The translations under genes were made by a program, and so were the position numbers. 64,000 nucleotides of DNA, from the NCBI GenBank assembly GCA_036429605.1, contig JAVFKD010000010.1, positions 682,001 to 746,000 of the forward strand, written 5' to 3'. Under the pieces are notes generated by a model. It did no database searches. It was not told the origin of the DNA and was given only the letters and a program-made list of their open reading frames with translations. How positions within the stretch are numbered: position 1 is the stretch's first letter; each line of letters starts with the position of its first letter. The stretch comes from Cladobotryum mycophilum (taxonomy: Eukaryota; Ascomycota; Sordariomycetes; Hypocreales; Hypocreaceae). Shown here piece by piece: positions 56,150 to 64,000 of the stretch.

Positions 56150-58260
56150 GGCTATTCCCAATTATCAATCAGTCAAGTTTAAAAAGTCCAAAACTTAATA
56201 GACTTAATAAGTATAGGGTAGGATTTTTTTACGGATTATAGTTATTCCGATACTAAAAATAGTAAAAAATTATAATTATATTACCTTATAATAATATAAT
56301 TAAAATTTACGTTTATAATAGAATTTAAACCTATACTTCTTAGCCTAAATAACCAAGCGTTATATCACTAAACCATATAAGCTATTATTATTTTTTTTTA
56401 TTAAATAATATATATATTAACTATTAGAAATTTAATAATACTAATAACACAAAATCGCAATAGATATTCGCTATATTAATATTATAATAATATATCTTTT
56501 TTTATATATATACTTTTAATATTAATAAGTTTAATAGTTTTTAGGGTATCGTACCCTTTTAGTATTTATTTATAATTTACTATTATATTATAAGTTATCC
56601 TATTATCTGATTTTAATCCTAATAGCTATAATATAATCGAGAACCTTTTAATTATAATATAGTAAGACTATTACTTTATCCTTAAGAAAATAATATTAAA
56701 AAAAGAATTAAAAGGTTATATAAGTTAAATTAAAAAAAAAACTTTTTATTTAAAAGATTCTTATAGATAATAAGCTAGGTATTTTCTTTTAAAATAAAAA
56801 ATCTTTTCTTATATTATATATTTTTATATACTAATTTATATTATATAGGCAATATATTTTAGATATATTAATAATATAATAAAAATAAGAGCTTTTTTAA
56901 GTCTTTTAAATTAACGGTAATAACTACTATAATTAATTATTTTAAAAAAAATACTATATCAAAGAGTATAATATAACCGACTTATCTTCTAGTTTATAAG
57001 CTAATATTACCCTTACTCCGTTTGAATAACCTTAAAATAAAAAGATATTTTATATATAATTATATATACAAAAGCTTAAAAAGCTTTTTTTATTTTTTTA
57101 ATTAATAATAATCTATTATTCTTAGTCTTTAAGGATTTATATATTTAAGAATTCAATTACTAACTTAAACCTAATATAATAAACTAGATCTTATAGAATA
57201 AAATAAAATAATAGTATAGTCTTAAGTTTTTATTTAACTTAAAAAAAGGAATTATTTAAGCTAAAATATATAATACTATTATAAGAATATATCTTAAGTT
57301 TAATCTATAGACCTTACCGAATTAACTTACAATAATAACTATTATAGGATACTTTTTTAATTATAGTAAAAAGTAATAATAATATTTTCTTGTTTTTTAG
57401 TAATAATTAAAAGCTTATATTAAAAAGAATCTTATAAATACTCTTCTATAAGTTATATAAAACTAGGATATTAATAATTAAATTAGTACTATTATATTTA
57501 ATAATACCTTAAATAATAATACTTATATTTAAAGTTTTTTTATTAACTAAACCTATGGATAATTTTAATTAATATAAAAAAAGTAAATATAATATTATAA
57601 TTATATTTTTAATCTTATTAATTATATTTTTTTATATTATAAAAATAATAAAACCTTTTAGTAAAAGTTATAGTTTTATTATATAATTAATTGCTTTAAT
57701 AATAATTTTTATTATTAAAAAAAGAAAAGCCCTATTAAAAAGTTTTATAATATTATTATATTTATTTAAGTCTTACTTTAATAAAACAAATAATTTAAAA
57801 AAATAATTAAAAAAATTAATAATAATAGTATTTTTATTTTATTAAATATATTATTTTAAAAGCTTAAGTTTATTATAAATAATAAAATAAAGTGGAATTT
57901 TATATATTTAATGATTAAATATATTTTTCTTAAGTAGGTATATATCTAAGCTTTTATTAATAATTATTAGTTTAGTATTAACCTTTAGATATATATCTAT
58001 TAGAATAATATTCTTAGTTATAAGAATTAATGAATTCTAATAAAGATTAAAATAATCCTTAAACCTTTATATATATAAATAATATATTATTAAAAATAAA
58101 ATAAAAAAGGTAATTATAAACGTTTTTAAAAGGTTTTAACTAGTATTAAGTTTTTGTTTTAATACCTTAAGGATTAAAAAGCTATATATATATTACTAAT
58201 TAATAAAAAAATCAAAAAGATTAAAAACTAAATATAAATTATATTATCTACTAAACTATA
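56150..58260. mobile_element. AT-rich RIP-degraded repeat block
   Basis: More than 2 kb of almost pure A/T with only scattered G and C. No frame of any length survives and no element class can be assigned. The composition is that of the adjoining degraded gypsy element, so it is probably RIP-mutated transposon DNA. Confidence 0.7.
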
Positions 58261-59600
58261 ACGTTCCGGGCGTTTCCTAACAAGGATAACCTAGATCGTG
58301 GTTAATGTTGGCAGTGGATCAGAGCAAGGTTAAGCAATAGGTTTAATGTATCACAGTTCAGGTATCAGGTTGCTAATAGTGAACAATTATATTAACGACT
58401 AACTAGATATATAAAAGAAATACAGGCTAATATATATAATAGTTAGGTTTATTCTAATTATAATAAGTATTAGGCTTATTTTTATAAGAATAAACTTATA
58501 TTTTTGTAATCTACGATAAGCCGATTATATTATAATAGATTTTTAATATTAATCTCTTTTAAACCCGATCGGGTCCTAGCAGGCCAATTAATATAATTGG
58601 TTGGCTTATCTAAGGTTTTCCCGTTTAGTAACTTATATAAGTATTACTAAAAGTGGGTCTATCTTAGTATATGACCCAAACAGGGTCAGGTTGTCACATG
58701 TTGTTCCCCTCCCTTTGGCCTTATCCTTAAGGCCTTTATTGGTTTTGTTCATAAGTACTGCTGCTGCTTGTTTTTTTCTTCCTAAGCTGTATGTTTTCTT
58801 TATCATACCTCGCGGGGTAAGTAAAATCGCTAAAATCCCTTAGGTTCCTAAACCTCGAGATAAGGAGGCGGAAAAGCATCGTTGCTTAGAGCGTTCTATT
58901 TTTATTATTGAATAGGGTTTTAAAGCCGTTCCTTGTTTCTATTGTTTTAATTAGGGTTAAAGGTGTTTTATCATCGAATCTTTTAATACTTATTAGATAT
59001 ATTGTCTTAGGAAGAAGAAGTATAATAAAAGTCAGGTTACGATATTATCGCGTAAGTTCTTTTCTTATATATAGAGTATTTCGTAACCTATCCTGATTTG
59101 GCTTAGTTTCTCGAATTATAGAAAAGCTTTATTCTCTCAAGCGGTAAGAGGAGTTGGCTAAGTAGTTGCTGTTGGACCGTTAACGGTAAATGGAGGAGCA
59201 GAAGAAATAAGTGGATGAAGCTATTTTAAGTTTACTTAGGCTTTATAAAATGCGTTAGTTACTTTATGAGCGAGGGGTTGAAATGGTCTGTCAGGGCCTT
59301 GAGAGCACTAAGCCTTTTAAGGAGCAGGCTCGGGCTAATGAGAAGGCTCGTCAGGCTGAATTAGCGTGTCTTCATTAAGAAAAAGAGGCGATTATTTAAA
59401 GTGTTTCCTTAGGCGGCCCTATGGTCGACCTACTAGTCAGGCTTAATTAGCAATCGTTTTTTACCAATCCTTTAAGCCTAGATCCCGGTGGAATTATTAT
59501 AGAATCGTCTAGGAATAGGCTAGATATTCGATAGGTTCCTAGGTATTTTCTATTTCTATATAATTCTTTTATTTTACTAGGTATTAGTGTTTATTGTTTT
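58261..59600 (+). mobile_element. Less-eroded TE relic with a coiled-coil-like frame
   Basis: GC content rises between two AT-rich blocks. A plus-strand frame near 59210-59480, broken by stops, reads like a charged, coiled-coil segment (...YERGVEMVCQGLES..., then ARANEKARQAELACLH). This resembles the C-terminal tail of fungal pogo/Tc1-like DDE transposases, with EMV..GL and a run of Glu/Lys/Ala. Assignment is tentative. Alternatively it includes the LTR of the adjoining gypsy element; a GTCACATG-type end near 58690 would fit but was not matched to a second copy. Confidence 0.4.
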
Positions 59601-62600
59601 TATAGCATATAGCTAGAATTAATTTAATTTTATATTCTTTTTTTCTAGGAGTACCTCTATAGGATCATAGATAATTTCTCTTATGTTTTTATTAATTAGT
59701 GCTTTTTTAAGTAAGAAAATATAGAAGACTAGGTAAATCCGTATTTTCTCTAGTAATAAGAGTTTATAGTTAACGTTTAAAAAGATTTTTTTAACTAGAT
59801 AAGGTCTTAATTTTTTAAAGTCTAATTTATTGTTTAGTTGTATTATTTTAATATTTATGTTTTTTTGCCTAATGTATGGCAAAGTAAATAGACTATATTT
59901 CTTTTCTTAAAGATTAGTCCTTTTAATTTATTCTTATCCGTGTATTTCCTTATTCTTTCGTAGACTAATATAAATTATACTCTTATTATCTAGTATAGGT
60001 CTTTTATTCTATCTATCTTAATTATAGTTTTATTTATTATTATCCTGTCCCTGGGTATCTTATATACCTCTAGGTTATAGCCAAAGTTAGTATACATAAA
60101 GCTTAGGCCTATAGATTCTAATATATTAGTATTATAGGCGATTTATACTAGCAATAGTAATTCTACCTAATTAGTTTGCTTAAAATTAATATAATAATAT
60201 AAATATCCTTTAATGATTTAGTTAATTCGTTTAGTCTATCCGTTAGTTTATGGGTAATAAACCATACTAAGCTTATAGTTAATATCTAATTATCTAATTA
60301 ATTCTTACTAAAATTTAAATATAAAGATTAATCCTTAATTTAAGATAATTTTTTTAGGTAAAAAATAAATATTTATAATTATATATAAAAATATATATAC
60401 AAATTCTTTTATATTTATAGCTTCTTAATATAATAAAAAATAAGCCTATTTTATAAGTTTATCAATAACTATAAGAATATTATTATATTTGATTTTTATA
60501 GTAGGTTTAACTAATATAGGTAGTTTTATAATAAAGTCTAGTATAACTACTTTTTATAGTTTCTAGGGTATTAGTAATAATTAGATTTACCCGTATAGCT
60601 TATATTTTAAGGCCTTTGCTTAACTATATATAATATACATTAAGACAATCTTCTAGATATATTATTTTATTTTATAAAAGTTAAAGTTTTGTTTAACTTA
60701 CTTAAGTGTTTTTTATATTCCCTTATATCTATATAAAGAGTATTAGTAGATTTCTTTAATAAGGTTTTCTTAAAGTTCTAAAAACATCTAAACTTTATCT
60801 TTGTATTATCGTAAATTCTTATTGTTTATAATAAGTTTTTTAAAATTTTTTTTTTAAGTTTTGTAATATTCTTTAATACAATAGGTCTAGGTATTATTAT
60901 TCTCGATTCGGAATATAGCGTTTAATATGCGTTATATATAATATCTTTCTAGAGTAGTATCTAGGATTTGTCCTACTATAATTATTTTACCTTAATTATA
61001 GTCTACTCGTCTATTTAAGGCATTAGCTTTACTATTCTCCAATCCTTTCTAATGGATAAGAATATAATCGAATTTTGATAGATATTCGGTATATTTGACT
61101 TATTATTTATTAAGCTATTAAGTTATAGTAAAGTATAAGATATTATTATAGTCTATATAGACTTTGATTTAATACTTATTTCCAAGGAGATAATATCTTT
61201 ATTCTTTAAAGGCTAAAATAATTACTAGGAATTCTTTATTATAGATAGGGTAATTCAGTTCAGCGCTATATAAGGCTTATAAATAAAATACAATTAGTTA
61301 TAGTTTACTGTTTTTGTCTTATTATCTAAGTTAAGCTTCTAATCCGAAATTAAAAAAGTTTATTTCAAGTTTTATTTTTTTTTTAGGTTAAACATTATAA
61401 GTACTAGATTTTCTATGATCAGGGCCTTAATTCGTTTAAAGGCCTATTATATTTTCTTTGTTCATTTAAATACTTAGTTTTTCTTAATTAACTTATAGAA
61501 TAAGTATATAATTTTACTATAGTTTTTTATAAAACATTAATAGTAATTAATAAAACTTAAAAAACTTTAAAATTCTTTAATAGTATTTAACTTAAATTAA
61601 CTTTATATTATTTTAACTTTAACAAGGTTTATATATATTTTATTTAATATAATAATATATCTAAGAAAAGTAATCTATTAGGTATAGAATTTATATTTTT
61701 CTAGTTCAATTAAAAGTTTTATTTTCTAAAGTTTAGTAAATACTTGGTATATATATTATTTATGTTTTTTAAGTGTGTCCGAGAAGATTAAAATATTATT
61801 AAAGTAGATTATTATAAAGATATTAAGGTATTCTTTAAGTATATTATTAATTATTTTTTAGAATATTACAGGGGCGTTTATTAATCTAAAAAGTATAATA
61901 AAGTATTTAAATAGTTTAAACTTAATACAAAAAGTTATTATTTATTTATTTCTTTTCTTTATATAGATAAAATTATATACTCTTTTTAGGTTAAGTATAA
62001 TAAACTATTTCTTACCTTAAAGATAATCTTGTAATTCTATAATTAAAAGTAATAGGGTATAGTCTTTAAGTGTATTTTCGTTAAGTTATTAATAATCCAC
62101 GATTAACCATAGTTTCCTGTTTTTCTTTAAAATAAACATTACAGGGTATCTTACTTTTAATATTGATAGTCTAATAAAACCTTTAGCTAGTATCTTATTA
62201 ATCTATTCTTAAAGCACTATAAGTTCTTTCTCATTAAGGTTATAGATTTTACAGAACATAAAATTAGTTTTGTTTTTTAAGATAATCTTATGATCCTATT
62301 AGCTATATTCTGGTAGTCCTGTATTAAGGGTCTCTTAGAATAATTTCTTATAGTGTTTATATTTATTAAAGATATTTTTAAGTCTTTTAATAAGGGTTTT
62401 TTTCTTTTTATTTAAGGGTAATCTTTTTTTTAAAAGCTTATTAAGTTTTTTAAATGTTTTTCGCAAAAAGATAATAGTTCTATAGGTTTTCTATTCTTAA
62501 TCTTTTTCTTATATAGGTCTTATTCCTTTTAGTAATTAGTTAGGCGAGATATCTTATGTTTTCCTTTTTAGTGTCTTACTCAAAGGTTTTTTTTCTAAGT

Positions 62601-63384
62601 TTACTACTCTATTATTAAGTCCTCGTGAAATCTCACGTTTTATATTCATTCCTAACTGGGGCTTTTGCTTTTATCCTAGCGAAAGTAACCAGTCCTTTAA
62701 TTAATAAAAGAATTATTATTCTATAACTAAGGATATTCTAAAATCATATTATACTTATTAAGGTCTATTAGATTATAGGGAATAAGCTTTTTATACTTTT
62801 AAATTTCAATAAAAAAATAATTAGTTTTTATATTAATCTATTCTCTATTAGAAAAAAAAATTCTTTTTTTAATATAATAAAATAAATATAATTTATATTT
62901 TAGTTTTTTTTTAGAGTAATTATAAATAATTTATAGCTTTAAGGGATATATAATTATCTATTGCTTTACTATCTATTAATACAATAAGGTAATATCTTTT
63001 AATTTATAGTTCTACTATTAGACGGAGTTATCTATAATAGCTTCCGTTTATAAAGTTAAAAGATCTTACTCGGTGATCATCCTATAGCCCTTTTATAAAT
63101 AACTAATCTTATTTTTTATTTTTAGGTTATAGATTTCGTAAGTCATTGTATTATCTTCGGCGTCTAGTATATTTTATAGCTTATATTATTTTTATTAATC
63201 TCCTAGGTTTTTTTTGTAAGTTTAAAAGTTAAAGCCTTATTTAAATAGTTCCCGGGTAATCTTTATAATAGGGTATTCTTATATAATCGCTACTGGTTTA
63301 AATATTCGTTAATACTAGTTTATAAATTTAGTTTCCTAATATTTCTTATATATAAGTTTAATATAATCTTAATAGTACCAATAT
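59601..63384 (-). mobile_element. RIP-degraded Ty3/gypsy LTR retrotransposon (pol region)
   Basis: Read on the minus strand through many stops, the order of Ty3/gypsy pol is still legible. Near 62155-61690 is reverse transcriptase: PVMFILKKNRKLWLIVDY, then LRINAPV and FIIIYFNNILIFSDTLKKH, the eroded YLDDILIFS active-site block. RNase H-like sequence follows. Near 60620-60180 is integrase, with an eroded TDRLNELTK (from TDGQTERTN). At 59882-59619 is the post-integrase/chromodomain-adjacent part (KLDFKKLRPY, NYKLLLLEKIRI, VFYIFLLKKA). The changes are overwhelmingly C-to-T/G-to-A, as in RIP. The 5' part (gag and LTR) is missing or cut off at 63384, where an uneroded element begins. Confidence 0.8.
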
Positions 63385-63530
63385 ACACGGCCAAGCAAAA
63401 AACTAGACCTACCTCGCAATCCGAATGAACCCGCTTTTTGCTTTAAAACCACCTATATCCTCGTCTCTATCTATCTATCAAACTTGCACCCCTCCGCACG
63501 CGATTGCGGAAGGGATAGCAGTCCCTGAAG
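63385..63530 (+). other. Uneroded 5' leader of the right-hand element
   Basis: Composition switches within a few bases from AT-rich to normal GC near 63385. The sequence up to the ATG at 63531 looks like a normal leader (CT-rich, tandem CTAT repeats). It is taken as the 5' UTR of the retroelement ORF that follows. Confidence 0.4.
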
Positions 63531-64000
63531 ATGGTCTGCACAAGAGCTCAAGAAAAGCTCGCCCGACGCGGCAGACGCGACGAACGCGCCGTGATCATAG
63601 CCACAGCTAGAGCCACCGCTAAGGCCATGGCACAAATGGCCCTAGCTCAAGCCCAAGCCCAAGCCACAGTGGCTAAAACTACTAGCCTAAAAACTACCAG
63701 CCCAGAAGCCACGGATGCGATGGAGATAAATTCAGACATTGACCCAAATGAACAACTCGACAGAGAGGCCCGAGAGGCCCAAGAGGCCCAACAACAACAA
63801 CAGAAAACCCCAAATGCCCTACAGCACATCCAAACTGCTCTTGAGGCTATAACTAAAGCCCAAGCTATCCAACCCTTCTATGAAGACCTTATTAGCCAGC
63901 TAAAAGAGGCAATCAAATTAGAACAACAGGAACAACCAAGAGCACCTTCCTATAGCTTCATAGCCAAGAAGGGCCTAGAAAACAGCCAATGGGCAGAACA
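63531..64000 (+). CDS. Retrotransposon gag/ORF1-like protein, partial (runs off the window)
   Basis: An open frame of 156 codons from the ATG at 63531 has no stop before the right edge. The product begins MVCTRAQEKLARRGRR, continues with Ala/Gln/Lys-rich low-complexity helices (KAMAQMALAQAQAQATVAK; EAREAQEAQQQQQ) and reaches SYSFIAKKGLENSQWAEQ. The A/P-rich coiled N-terminus followed by a SYxxIAxKGL..SQWA motif is what I associate with ORF1 of fungal Tad-type LINEs and with some gag proteins. It is most likely a nucleic-acid-binding retroelement protein. Codon use is normal and there is no RIP signature, unlike the element it abuts, so it is probably a more recent insertion. Only the N-terminus is visible. 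Confidence 0.55.
   Translation, partial: MVCTRAQEKLARRGRRDERAVIIATARATAKAMAQMALAQAQAQATVAKTTSLKTTSPEATDAMEINSDIDPNEQLDREAREAQEAQQQQQKTPNALQHIQTALEAITKAQAIQPFYEDLISQLKEAIKLEQQEQPRAPSYSFIAKKGLENSQWAE

Noticed and set aside
1..64000. CRISPR arrays, prokaryotic operons or riboswitches
   Set aside because: No regularly spaced repeats or bacterial signals are present; the window is clearly eukaryotic with introns.

Overview
The window looks like nuclear DNA of a filamentous ascomycete (Pezizomycotina). The gene families suggest Sordariomycetes, probably Hypocreales, but this is inferred from gene content and is not proven. The support is: short 57-110 bp GT..AG introns with CTRAC-like branch points; fungal-only families (HET domain, Fungal_trans factor, HSPA12-like ATPases, a CYP of the O-methylsterigmatocystin-oxidoreductase type); dispersed 5S rRNA genes; and blocks of very AT-rich, transition-eroded retrotransposon typical of repeat-induced point mutation (RIP).

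Layout. 0.6-1.8 kb: an unrecognised two-exon gene (-). 2.6-10.4 kb: a run of genes with bacterial-type affinities on the + strand, namely a broken AmiE-like beta-lactamase-fold hydrolase, a secreted Vps62 plus aerolysin-like pore-forming protein, and a secreted NagZ-type GH3 enzyme; a decayed membrane-protein gene (-) lies among them. 10.6-13.7 kb: a Nudix hydrolase and a P450 (both -). 14.5-15.0 kb: an AT-rich relic. 15.9-22.6 kb: two HET-domain genes (-), a two-domain GNAT gene (+) and two 5S rRNA genes (+). 24.6-26.6 kb: an intact membrane protein (+). 29.0-30.6 kb: a five-exon histidinol-phosphate aminotransferase (+) with an upstream CPC1/Gcn4-type site. 31.4-35.2 kb: a large C2H2 + Fungal_trans regulator (-). 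35.2-44.4 kb: about 9 kb of normal GC with no convincing gene. 44.4-52.0 kb: two tandem, structurally matched HSP70/HSPA12-like actin-fold ATPases (-). 53.6-55.3 kb: a HerA/FtsK-like P-loop ATPase in the same orientation. 56.1-63.4 kb: RIP-degraded Ty3/gypsy and other TE sequence, then an uneroded retroelement ORF running off the right edge.

A recurring observation concerns the quality of the sequence itself. Almost every frameshift in otherwise well-conserved genes (C2H2 factor, both HET genes, first HSP70-like gene) is a loss of one or two bases inside a mononucleotide run. That points to homopolymer contraction in the assembly at least as much as to real pseudogenes. The beta-lactamase-like gene is different: it has lost an internal segment including the catalytic SxxK, so it is probably truly dead.

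The most system-like units are the HSP70-like pair plus HerA-like ATPase block, and the bacterial-type island at 2.6-10.4 kb (peptidoglycan-type hydrolases plus a pore-forming protein).
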